A DNA stretch of 5,744 nt from Chloroflexota bacterium (GTDB lineage Bacteria; Chloroflexota; Anaerolineae; Thermoflexales; Thermoflexaceae), in the NCBI GenBank assembly GCA_030550075.1, contig JAUQQB010000200.1, forward strand, positions 1 through 5,744, in the 5' to 3' direction. Shown here in pieces: positions 1 to 5,436 of the stretch (position 1 is its first letter; each line of letters begins with the position of its first letter). Under the pieces are notes generated by a model. It ran no database searches. It was given only the letters and a program-made list of their open reading frames with translations, and was not told the DNA's origin. The position numbers and the translations under genes were made by a program.

Positions 1-305
1 CGCCGAAGGCGCCCGGCTCGCCCCCAAAATCCTTTAAATCCCCCCCACGACCCTTTGGGGCCATGGGGAGGGGGGATTCAGGGGGGTGGGTGGATGAGCC
101 TTCCCCATCCCATAGCCTCAAAACAAATATGGATGGAGCACTACGAACAGGAAAGACCCTTTTTTGTAGTCAGGCCGGAGTGAGGCGGAGTGCCTGTCTA
201 AGAGAGCATCTAAGAATTCAACTTCGCCCGACCATCTGAAGCGCAGGCGGGTGGGGCCAACCCTGAATCCCACACGAATCCCTCATCAAAGTCCAGCACG
301 TTCAG
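1..305. other. Intergenic region without a supported gene
   Basis: I see no convincing gene here. One plus-strand frame is open from the left edge to a TGA near 183, but its translation is low-complexity (Arg/Pro/Gly-rich) and matches nothing I recognise. The left part (1-93) carries C- and G-runs described separately, plus a tiny CGCC-GAA-GGCG hairpin at 1-11. Two short direct repeats occur: CGGAGTG at 176-182 and 186-192, and TCTAAGA at 197-203 and 209-215. The lipoprotein gene on the minus strand ends at 306, so this is its downstream region, but I see no hairpin followed by a T-run on that strand. Confidence 0.6.
37..90. repeat. C-run/G-run inverted repeat with G-quadruplex motif
   Basis: AATCCCCCC at 37-45 is perfectly complementary to GGGGGGATT at 70-78, giving a 9-bp stem that encloses a smaller CCC/GGG pairing. 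The plus strand also has five G-tracts (57-60, 65-68, 70-75, 81-86, 88-90) separated by loops of 4, 1, 5 and 1 bases, which satisfies the usual G3+N1-7 quadruplex pattern. The hairpin and the quadruplex would compete for the same bases. The role is unknown; it could be a dispersed intergenic repeat or a transcription-end structure for a gene left of the window. Confidence 0.55.
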
Positions 306-1295
306 TTATCGTCCGTTCGTCGGGGGAAGATAAGACCACCCGGAGCCCTCCGGATCCAGCTGCCAGATCCCTCCATCCAGCGCCTGGATGAACAGCAGGT
401 TATACCGTTCCCGTGCGGTCGTCTGAATTCGGGTCGTGAACCCCTGTTCCGGCTGAAGCGCCCAGCCCAGACGAGATCGAACCTCCGCATCGTTCCGCCA
501 TACCAGACCAAATCCTCGAATCGGCTGGAACCGACCGGGAGGAGGCGTCAGCGTCGGATCATACTCCAGCATCCCTTCCTCGAATAAATCGACGAACACC
601 CGCCAGCGGCGCACCTGCTCATCGGCAAAGAGCACGAAGATCTCATCGCGGGCCTGGATCCAGATCATGTGGCCATGCTCAAAAGGTTGATAAGCAGCCC
701 AGGAGACGACAGGGGGGCCGGACGGACATTCCGCTAAAGCGTGCGGGAAGAACCACAACTCCGGGCATTGCCGAAGAGGCAGGCGCAGGTTACGGGATGC
801 ATAGACACCCGAGGCATTGAAAACGAACAGCATATATTCCAGCGGCCGGCGCAGATCCACTGGAGCGGTCAGGATTTGGGAGCCGGTGGGGGAAACCGGA
901 ACGCCCTGGAGCAATCGACCCTCTGCCATTGGGTATAGCCAGGCCTGGACAGCGCCCGTTGATTCCCAGGTCAGCGTGAAAACCTCCCCTGGCATGATCG
1001 TTTCACGATCCGCCCGAAAGGATAGAATCGCGAGGCCCGAAGCGGCGGGCGAAGCGATCGGCGTTGGAGAGGCGTCCGGGGGCACGGTTCCATGGGTCCG
1101 CGTGACCTCCAGATTCGGGGTTGCCGGCACCGGGCTCTTCTCCGGAATCAGCGGGGAGGATGGGGAAGGAGAGGAGAGCGCTTCAACCGAAAGCGTCCGC
1201 GTGGGAGTAGGGGTCATCTCCCGCGCACAGGCCGCTATGAGAACGAGGGCGCCCCATAGCGGAAGGCTCCTCAGAACGTCGTATGATCGCTTCAT
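306..1295 (-). CDS. Surface lipoprotein with Thr/Pro-rich linker and conserved C-terminal domain
   Basis: This is a 329-residue predicted lipoprotein. The N-terminus has Lys2/Arg3, a hydrophobic stretch (about 11-22) and a lipobox ending I-A-A-C, so Cys23 should be lipidated. Residues 28-87 are a low-complexity Ser/Thr/Pro linker (TPTPT, SPSPSSP, SPTPIASP). Residues 88-172 look like a beta-sandwich of Ig-like type (SFRADRETIMPGEVFTLTW). The C-terminal domain (about 176-322) starts with a Cys pair (177 and 190) and carries QPFEHG (203-208), PPPGRFQPIRGFG (251-263), VW (265-266) and LGWAL (276-280). I recall similar tails in secreted Chloroflexota proteins but know no function. The ATG at 1295 has a perfect AGGAGG (1301-1306) five bases upstream, so the start is secure. 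It lies 257 bases downstream of the Crp-family gene on the same strand; co-transcription is possible but not shown. The lipoprotein call is strong; the role is unknown. Confidence 0.88.
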   Translation of the reverse strand: MKRSYDVLRSLPLWGALVLIAACAREMTPTPTRTLSVEALSSPSPSSPLIPEKSPVPATPNLEVTRTHGTVPPDASPTPIASPAASGLAILSFRADRETIMPGEVFTLTWESTGAVQAWLYPMAEGRLLQGVPVSPTGSQILTAPVDLRRPLEYMLFVFNASGVYASRNLRLPLRQCPELWFFPHALAECPSGPPVVSWAAYQPFEHGHMIWIQARDEIFVLFADEQVRRWRVFVDLFEEGMLEYDPTLTPPPGRFQPIRGFGLVWRNDAEVRSRLGWALQPEQGFTTRIQTTARERYNLLFIQALDGGIWQLDPEGSGWSYLPPTNGR

Positions 1296-1552
1296 CTAAG
1301 CCTCCTGGGAGTTGCACGGTTTGACTCCCCCTCCCGGGTTTTGGGGAAGGGCCCTTCCACTCTCCACAGATGGAGACCCGCTGCGTAAGCCCTGCTTCCC
1401 ATCCAGCCGAGGCAAGACGTATGGACTCCTTCAGGCTTCTGACAGGAGCCTGCCCGGCTCACCCGTTCCTGGGAGCCCGAATAGCGTACCGGGCATCCGG
1501 CGCCCCCGAGAACCTTGCTGCCTGATTCGCCACACACGATTATTAAGACCTC
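1296..1552. other. Intergenic region rich in inverted repeats
   Basis: This gap separates the end of the Crp-family gene from the lipoprotein start. It contains a perfect 14-bp palindrome GGAAGGGCCCTTCC (1345-1358), a 6-bp stem TCTCCA/TGGAGA with a four-base loop (1361-1376), and a 6-bp stem CAGGCT/AGCCTG with a nine-base loop (1432-1452). None is followed by a T-run on the minus strand, so no canonical intrinsic terminator can be called. I see no clear sigma-70 promoter for the lipoprotein gene. A minus-strand frame spans most of the gap, but its product resembles nothing known and it runs into the lipoprotein start, so I left it out. Confidence 0.5.
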
Positions 1553-2245
1553 TCAAGGCTCCTCCTGACGGGCGAGGTCCTGCAATGCCTTCAACTCGCG
1601 AATCCAGATATACCCGCCCCGTTCCGTACGGATCCATCCAGCGCGAGTCCATCGGCTTAGGATACGGATCGCTGTCTCCAGCGTGGTCCCTGCCATGCGG
1701 GCGATGTCCTCCCGCGAGAGCGGAATAGTGATCTGGATGCTCTGGGGATCATGATGCCCCGCTCGCTCCGCCAGGGTCAACAGCACATAAGCGATGCGAT
1801 TTTCTACTTTCTCGAGGATCAGGGAGCGAATCGACATCGCGTGTTCCAGCCGCCGGCCCAGCATCTGCAACAGACGGACTGCGACTCGCGGGTAACGCTC
1901 GAGGAGCTCCAGATAGGCGGACCGGGGAATGCGCAGGACCGTAACAGGAGTGGCAGCCTGAGCGGTAGCGGGATTGCGATTCAGCAAGAGGGTTGCCCCT
2001 CCGAACACCTCGCCCGGACCCAGAAGCTCCAGGATCACTTCCTTTCCTGGAGAGGCATGCCGGAGCATGCGCACTCGCCCCTTCGCCACGATCCATACCG
2101 CATCCGCTTCCTCTCCCTGATAGAAAATGTAATGCTCCGCTGGAAAGGAGAGGATCTCCGTCCAGTGGCCGATCTCATGATAGGCCTCCTCATCCAGACC
2201 GCTGAACAGCGCAACTGATCGCAAGGTCTCCAGCAACGTGCTCAT
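1553..2245 (-). CDS. Crp/Fnr-family transcriptional regulator
   Basis: This is a DNA-binding regulator of the Crp/Fnr superfamily, 230 residues from the preferred ATG. The N-terminal cyclic-nucleotide-like jelly roll (about 14-115) shows YQGEEADAVWIVAKGRVRM and GPGEVFGGATLLLNRNPATAQA. A long dimerisation helix follows (about 118-150), then a winged helix-turn-helix (about 173-216) with IPLSREDIARMAGTTLETAIRILSRW. Glu190 and Arg194 of the recognition helix correspond to Glu181 and Arg185 of E. coli CRP. In the phosphate-binding cassette the usual Glu is Gly83 and the usual Arg is Pro92, so canonical cAMP binding is unlikely. There is no cysteine in the whole protein, which excludes an FNR-type Fe-S cluster. 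A TTG at 2272 would add nine residues but sits inside the dyad at 2264-2291; the ATG at 2245 gives a normal family N-terminus, with a weak GGAAGGG nine bases upstream. The gene is divergent from hisG. Target genes and signal are not determined. Confidence 0.93.
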   Translation of the reverse strand: MSTLLETLRSVALFSGLDEEAYHEIGHWTEILSFPAEHYIFYQGEEADAVWIVAKGRVRMLRHASPGKEVILELLGPGEVFGGATLLLNRNPATAQAATPVTVLRIPRSAYLELLERYPRVAVRLLQMLGRRLEHAMSIRSLILEKVENRIAYVLLTLAERAGHHDPQSIQITIPLSREDIARMAGTTLETAIRILSRWTRAGWIRTERGGYIWIRELKALQDLARQEEP

Positions 2246-2263
2246 AAGCCCTGGCCCTTCCAG

Positions 2264-2291
2264 GTAGGACAACTGCAGGCAGCTGTCTTAC
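2264..2291 (-). promoter_or_regulatory. 28-bp dyad upstream of the Crp-family gene (copy 1)
   Basis: Read on the minus strand, arms GTAAGACAGCTG and CAGTTGTCCTAC flank a CCTG spacer, with 10 of 12 positions complementary. The element ends 18 bases before the ATG at 2245. A close copy precedes hisC at 3481-3508 in the same orientation relative to the gene. There is no T-run after it on the minus strand, so it is not a typical terminator. It is most simply an operator, possibly for autoregulation by the Crp-family protein, or a leader hairpin. The dyad is seen directly; its role is inferred. Confidence 0.6.
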
Positions 2292-2299
2292 AACCAGGA

Positions 2300-2317
2300 T
2301 GTAGAATTAAAACTACA
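2300..2317. promoter_or_regulatory. AT-rich dyad TGTAG-N8-CTACA in the divergent promoter region
   Basis: TGTAG (2300-2304) and CTACA (2313-2317) are perfect inverted arms around AATTAAAA, in one of the few AT-rich patches between the Crp-family gene and hisG. The patch holds hexamers close to a -10 box on both strands (TAGAAT at 2302-2307 on plus; TTTAAT at 2311-2306 on minus), but neither has a good -35 at normal spacing. It is a plausible promoter/operator site for one or both divergent genes, not a firm promoter call. Confidence 0.35.
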
Positions 2318-2320
2318 ACG

Positions 2321-2383
2321 GTCTGCTGCTACCTGCCAGCAGATAAGGGAAATGGGGGCGGTGAAGCGGCCGGCTTTACGGCC
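2321..2383 (+). other. hisG upstream region with two small stem-loops
   Basis: TCTGCTG (2322-2328) pairs with CAGCAGA (2337-2343) around an eight-base loop, and GGCCG (2368-2372) pairs with CGGCC (2379-2383) around six bases. If transcribed they would fold in the hisG 5' leader. I found no run of His codons (CAT/CAC) and no T-box-like sequence before hisG, so classical his-leader-peptide attenuation is not supported by this stretch. Confidence 0.3.
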
Positions 2384-2438
2384 TACTCTATCTTAGACTT
2401 GCTGCCAGACTCCAGCCACAACCCGAACATCCGGCGCG

Positions 2439-2444
2439 AGGAGG
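2439..2444 (+). promoter_or_regulatory. Ribosome binding site deciding the hisG start
   Basis: A perfect AGGAGG lies five bases before the TTG at 2450. It favours this TTG over the farther upstream TTG at 2399, which lacks a comparable site and would add 17 residues unlike the family's N-terminus. Confidence 0.75.
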
Positions 2445-2449
2445 GAAGT

Positions 2450-3484
2450 TTGTCGGCTTTAAACCTTTTGCGATCCACCGGAAGGAGTCCGGAGGAGATC
2501 CGGCTGGCTCTACCCAGCAAAGGGCGTCTGGAGGAACCCACGCTGGCTTTTCTCGCTGCTTGCGGCCTGGCGGTGGAGAAAGCCAATCCTCGACAGTATG
2601 TCGCCTGGATCCCAACATTGCCCGGGGTTACTGTGCTCTTCCAGCGGGCCGGGGATATCCCCCTGAGCGTGCGCGACGGCGGGGTGGATTTCGGCATCAC
2701 GGGCTATGACGTGGTCATGGAACGTCTCGACCATGACCCCCAGGTTCTGATCCTGCATGAGGCCCTCAACTACGGCCATTGCGACCTCGTCCTGGCGGTC
2801 CCGGAGGCCTGGCCCATCGAGACCGTGGACGAGCTGGCCGACCTGGCCCGATCCCGCGCCCGGGAAGAACATCCGCTCCGAATCGCCACTCGCTTCACAA
2901 ACTTAGTAAGCCGCTTCCTGAGGGAACGTGGGATCACGGAATTCCACCTGGTGATCTCGGAGGGCACCCTGGAGGTGGCCCCCAGCATCGGCTATGCGGA
3001 TCTCATCGCGGATCTGACCACCACCGGGACGACGTTACACGACAACCGGCTGAAGCCGTTACGTGACGGTGTGATCCTTCACGCCCAAGCCTGCCTGATC
3101 GCCAACCGCGATGCGCTGAAGTCCCGGCCGGAGGTCCTGACAGTGGCCCGCCAGCTGGTGGAGTTCTTCGAGGCCCACCTGCGGGCGGAAGGCCACTACA
3201 TGCTTTTCGCAAACATGCGGGGGGAATCCGCCGAGGCCATCGCCCATCGCCTCTTCACACAGACTGATCTGGGGGGGCTCCAGGGACCCACCATTTCCCG
3301 TGTCTACGTTCGCGAAGGGGATCCTGGATGGTTCGCTGTTCACATCATCGTGCGGAAGGATCGTCTGAACGAAGCGATCCAGCAGCTACGGACTATCGGA
3401 GGCAGCGGGGTGGTGATCGCCCCGGTGACCTATATCTTTGAGGAAGAGCCCCCTCGATGGCAGCAAGTGTTACAACAGCTGTAG
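2450..3484 (+). CDS. hisG: ATP phosphoribosyltransferase, long form (HisG)
   Basis: This enzyme catalyses the first committed step of histidine synthesis: ATP plus PRPP gives phosphoribosyl-ATP and pyrophosphate, in the cytoplasm. From the TTG start it has 344 residues. The conserved N-terminal block is IRLALPSKGRLEEP (17-30), followed by DGGVDFGITGYDVVMERL (76-93). The family signature is fully matched at 175-196: Glu175, then GYADLIADLT and TTGTTL, the PRPP-binding loop region. Residues about 280-334 form the ACT-like C-terminal domain (PTISRVYVREGDPGWFAVHII...IGGSGVVIAPV). This is the long, hexameric form that binds histidine as feedback inhibitor and does not need HisZ. It is somewhat longer than the roughly 300-residue E. 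coli enzyme. An upstream TTG at 2399 is in frame but less likely. The gene is divergent from the Crp-family gene and 49 bases upstream of hisC; the stop codon lies inside the dyad at 3481-3508. Confidence 0.97.
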   Translation: MSALNLLRSTGRSPEEIRLALPSKGRLEEPTLAFLAACGLAVEKANPRQYVAWIPTLPGVTVLFQRAGDIPLSVRDGGVDFGITGYDVVMERLDHDPQVLILHEALNYGHCDLVLAVPEAWPIETVDELADLARSRAREEHPLRIATRFTNLVSRFLRERGITEFHLVISEGTLEVAPSIGYADLIADLTTTGTTLHDNRLKPLRDGVILHAQACLIANRDALKSRPEVLTVARQLVEFFEAHLRAEGHYMLFANMRGESAEAIAHRLFTQTDLGGLQGPTISRVYVREGDPGWFAVHIIVRKDRLNEAIQQLRTIGGSGVVIAPVTYIFEEEPPRWQQVLQQL

Positions 3485-3508
3485 GACAACTGCTCACAGT
3501 TGTCCTGC
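3481..3508 (+). promoter_or_regulatory. 28-bp dyad between hisG and hisC (copy 2)
   Basis: Arms GTAGGACAACTG (3481-3492) and CAGTTGTCCTGC (3497-3508) flank CTCA. Eleven positions are complementary and the twelfth is a T-G pair; T3480 and A3509 would extend the stem to 13. It overlaps the hisG stop codon and ends 25 bases before the hisC start. The sequence after it (AACACACCTG) is not U-rich, so it is not a canonical intrinsic terminator. Compared with the copy before the Crp-family gene, 21 of 24 arm positions agree in the same orientation. It could be an operator for an internal hisC promoter, or an RNA hairpin that adjusts hisC-hisB expression relative to hisG. Confidence 0.65.
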
Positions 3509-3520
3509 AAACACACCTGA

Positions 3521-3526
3521 AGGAGG
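3521..3526 (+). promoter_or_regulatory. Ribosome binding site deciding the hisC start
   Basis: A perfect AGGAGG lies seven bases before the GTG at 3534. This rules in favour of that GTG over an in-frame ATG-like start inside hisG near 3438, whose extra 32 residues (Cys-rich, encoded across the dyad) do not belong to the family. Confidence 0.85.
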
Positions 3527-3533
3527 CGCGTCC

Positions 3534-4637
3534 GTGATCGAACGCTGGTTGCGACCGGACCTCCGGGATCTGTTGACTTACAGTATGTCGCTCTCACCCG
3601 AGGACCTGGCGGCTGCTTATGGGGTATCGCCAGAGCGATTGATCCGGCTTCATGCGAATGAGAACGTCTACGGTCCTTCCCCACGGGTATATGCCGCCCT
3701 GACCCATGGGGCATGGCATCAGTATCCGGACCCCCAGGGCAGGACTTTGCGTCGGGCGCTGGCGGAATATACCGGGCTAAGCCCGGATTGGATCGCCCTC
3801 GGGAACGGCGCCGATGATGTCATCGACCTCCTGGCCCGCCTCCTGGTCGGGCCCGGGCGCGTCGCGCTAATTGTGGAGCCCACCTTCGAAATGTATGCCC
3901 TCTCCGTCCGCTGGCATGGCGGAAGGCTTCTCACCATCCGCCGGGATGAAGCCTTTCGGATCCCCCTTGCGGAGCTCCTCGAAGCCGTCCGCCGCCATCG
4001 TCCGGCCGCGGTCTTTCTGGCTTCCCCAAACAACCCGGATGGTCACCTGCTTCCCGAAGAGATCCTTCGAGCCCTGCTCGCAGAGGATGTGATGGTGATC
4101 GTGGATGAGGCCTACTTTGAGTTCTCTGGCCACACCTTCGCCGGCTGGCTTCCCCAGCATCCCAATCTGGCGATTGTGCGGACCTTCAGTAAGTGGGCGG
4201 GGCTGGCGGCCCTCCGCCTGGGTTACGCGCTCATGCACCCGGATCTGGTCCGGGCTTACGATGAGGTTCGGCCGCCGTTCAACGTGAACCTGGCCGCCCA
4301 GCAGGCTGCCCTGGCCTCCCTGGAGGATCGGGATTATCTGCTGGCGAACGTCGCGCGGCTGGTGGCGGAGCGGGAACGGCTTTATCAGGCGCTGCAGGAG
4401 TTCCCCTTCCTCCAGCCGCTCCCCAGTCAGACCAACTTCATCCTGTGCCGGGTGATCGGCTGGGATGCCCATCGCCTCTGGGAGGAACTCCTGCGTCGGG
4501 GGATCCTGATCCGCCGTTATACATCGCCGGATCTGCGGAATTACCTCCGCGTCTCCGTCGGACGGCCGGAGCATACGGAGGCCTTGCTTCACGCCCTGGC
4601 GGAAATCCACCGGGAGGCATCCCATGTCCGCTCGTGA
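3534..4637 (+). CDS. hisC: Histidinol-phosphate aminotransferase (HisC)
   Basis: This PLP enzyme of fold type I transfers an amino group from glutamate to imidazole acetol phosphate, giving L-histidinol phosphate. The 367-residue product, a normal family length, starts at a GTG. Visible motifs are LHANENVYGPSP (39-50), YPDP (64-67), GNGADDVIDLL (90-100, cofactor phosphate region), ASPNNPDG (163-170), VIVDEAYFEF (188-197, with Asp191 for the pyridine nitrogen and Tyr194), TFSKWAGLAALRLGY (217-231, with Lys220 as the Schiff-base lysine and Arg228 for the phosphate) and YLRVSVG (337-343, with Arg339 in the carboxylate-binding position). No key residue is missing. The 3' end overlaps hisB by 14 bases, so the two are almost certainly co-transcribed and translationally coupled. 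HisC-like enzymes can also act on aromatic amino acids, but the his context supports this call. Confidence 0.96.
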   Translation: MIERWLRPDLRDLLTYSMSLSPEDLAAAYGVSPERLIRLHANENVYGPSPRVYAALTHGAWHQYPDPQGRTLRRALAEYTGLSPDWIALGNGADDVIDLLARLLVGPGRVALIVEPTFEMYALSVRWHGGRLLTIRRDEAFRIPLAELLEAVRRHRPAAVFLASPNNPDGHLLPEEILRALLAEDVMVIVDEAYFEFSGHTFAGWLPQHPNLAIVRTFSKWAGLAALRLGYALMHPDLVRAYDEVRPPFNVNLAAQQAALASLEDRDYLLANVARLVAERERLYQALQEFPFLQPLPSQTNFILCRVIGWDAHRLWEELLRRGILIRRYTSPDLRNYLRVSVGRPEHTEALLHALAEIHREASHVRS

Positions 4638-5220
4638 AGCGCGACGCCAGCGGCGCACCGCGGAAACCGAGGTCGTGATCTTCCTGCGGCTGGACGGACA
4701 GGGAACAGCACGGGTGGAAACCGGCATTGGCTTTCTGGACCATTTGCTGCATCACCTGGCTGTCCACGGGCTATTCGATCTGGAGGTTCAGGCCCGCGGG
4801 GATCTGCATATCGACCCGCATCACACTGTAGAGGATGTCGCAATCGTGCTGGGGCAGACCCTGGACGAGGCACTGGGGGATCGAAGGGGGATCGTGCGGA
4901 TGGGGCATGCGTGGGTGCCGATGGATGAGGCCCTGGCCTTTGTGGCCGTGGATCTCTCCGGGCGGCCTTACGCAGTGCTGGATCTGGGCTTCAACAGCCC
5001 GGCCATCGGGGCCCTGCCCACCTCTCTGATCCCCCATTTCCTGGAAACCCTGGCGGTCCACGCTCGGATGAACCTGCATGCCCGGCTGCTCTATGGGCGG
5101 GATGATCACCATCGGGCAGAGGCGCTTTTCAAAGCCCTGGGTCGGGCTCTGGATATGGCCGTGCGCCTGGATCCGCGTCGACACGATATCCCTTCCACGA
5201 AGGGAACGCTCGGTCTATAG
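4624..5220 (+). CDS. hisB: Imidazoleglycerol-phosphate dehydratase (HisB)
   Basis: This Mn-dependent enzyme dehydrates D-erythro-imidazole glycerol phosphate to imidazole acetol phosphate, the substrate of the HisC encoded just upstream. It has 198 residues, the usual length of the stand-alone dehydratase; there is no fused histidinol-phosphatase domain as in E. coli HisB. The N-terminal part has ETGIGFLDHLLHHLAVHG (32-49, His40). Both family signatures are present: IDPHHTVEDVAIVL (63-76, with His66, His67 and Glu70) and GRDDHHRAEALFK (158-170, with His162, His163 and Glu166), the His-rich Mn ligands. The C-terminus has STKGTL (191-196). The ATG has GGGAGG (4612-4617) six bases upstream, within hisC, and the genes overlap in different frames. 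No hisH or hisA follows, so the remaining steps, including histidinol-phosphate phosphatase, must be encoded elsewhere. Confidence 0.97.
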   Translation: MSAREARRQRRTAETEVVIFLRLDGQGTARVETGIGFLDHLLHHLAVHGLFDLEVQARGDLHIDPHHTVEDVAIVLGQTLDEALGDRRGIVRMGHAWVPMDEALAFVAVDLSGRPYAVLDLGFNSPAIGALPTSLIPHFLETLAVHARMNLHARLLYGRDDHHRAEALFKALGRALDMAVRLDPRRHDIPSTKGTLGL

Positions 5221-5264
5221 GATCATACCACAAGCCAATTACACCGCTGACTTCTTCGGGGAGC

Positions 5265-5310
5265 TTTGGGGGCTAGGTGGGCCAGCGAAGGCGGCCTGTG
5301 CAGCCCCAAA
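5265..5310 (+). other. Imperfect stem-loop downstream of hisB
   Basis: TTTGGGG (5265-5271) pairs with CCCCAAA (5304-5310), and after a bulged G the CT at 5273-5274 pairs with AG at 5302-5303. The 27-base interior contains a further GGCC/GGCC pairing. It lies 44 bases after the hisB stop. The following sequence has no T-run, so it is at best an atypical transcription-end or mRNA-stabilising structure. A second small inverted repeat, GGAGAG-TT-CTCTCC, follows at 5320-5333. Confidence 0.35.
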
Positions 5311-5364
5311 ACCCATGCAGGAGAGTTCTCTCCCGGATCCGCCGAATCCAAACAATCGCATGGA

Positions 5365-5380
5365 TTTGCTATCGAGCAAA
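5365..5380. promoter_or_regulatory. Dyad TTTGCT-N4-AGCAAA upstream of the membrane protein gene
   Basis: This is a perfect 6-bp inverted repeat around ATCG, 56 bases before the ATG at 5437. Its inner layout (five-base arms TTGCT/AGCAA around four bases) has the geometry of Fnr-type sites (TTGAT-N4-ATCAA), although the sequence differs. It is directly followed by AGTTGTCC (5380-5387), which matches eight bases of one arm of the 28-bp dyads. A regulatory role is inferred only from shape and position. Confidence 0.35.
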
Positions 5381-5436
5381 GTTGTCCCCTTCTCGCGCCC
5401 TGAACGGCCCCCTGCAAGAGAAAGGAGCACAGAGGG

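Noticed and set aside
176..215. Short direct repeats CGGAGTG (x2) and TCTAAGA (x2)
   Set aside because: They are two copies each of 7 bases with no gene downstream in reach. They are too short to call a repeat family or binding array.
817..1299. Plus-strand open frame of 160 residues opposite the lipoprotein gene
   Set aside because: It is a shadow of the lipoprotein gene, whose signal peptide, lipobox and ribosome site make the minus-strand reading clear.
1292..1537. Minus-strand open frame of 81 residues in the gap before the lipoprotein gene
   Set aside because: The product has no recognisable features, the frame is full of inverted repeats, and it overlaps the well-supported lipoprotein start in another frame.
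1751..2218. Plus-strand open frame of 155 residues opposite the Crp-family gene
   Set aside because: The opposite strand encodes an intact Crp/Fnr protein; this frame shows no family resemblance.
2292..2449. his leader peptide or attenuator
   Set aside because: No run of His codons, no terminator/antiterminator pair with a U-run and no T-box motif is visible.
2399..2449. hisG starting at the upstream TTG (2399)
   Set aside because: It has no good ribosome site and adds residues atypical of the family; the TTG at 2450 has AGGAGG at ideal spacing.
3481..3508. Intrinsic terminator after hisG
   Set aside because: The stem is strong, but no U-run follows (the next bases are AACACACC) and hisC begins 25 bases later with a perfect ribosome site. 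The second copy before the Crp-family gene also argues for a different role.
3867..4727. Long minus-strand open frame (286 residues) opposite hisC
   Set aside because: It is antisense to a fully supported hisC/hisB coding region, has no recognisable domain, and long antisense frames are common in GC-rich genes.
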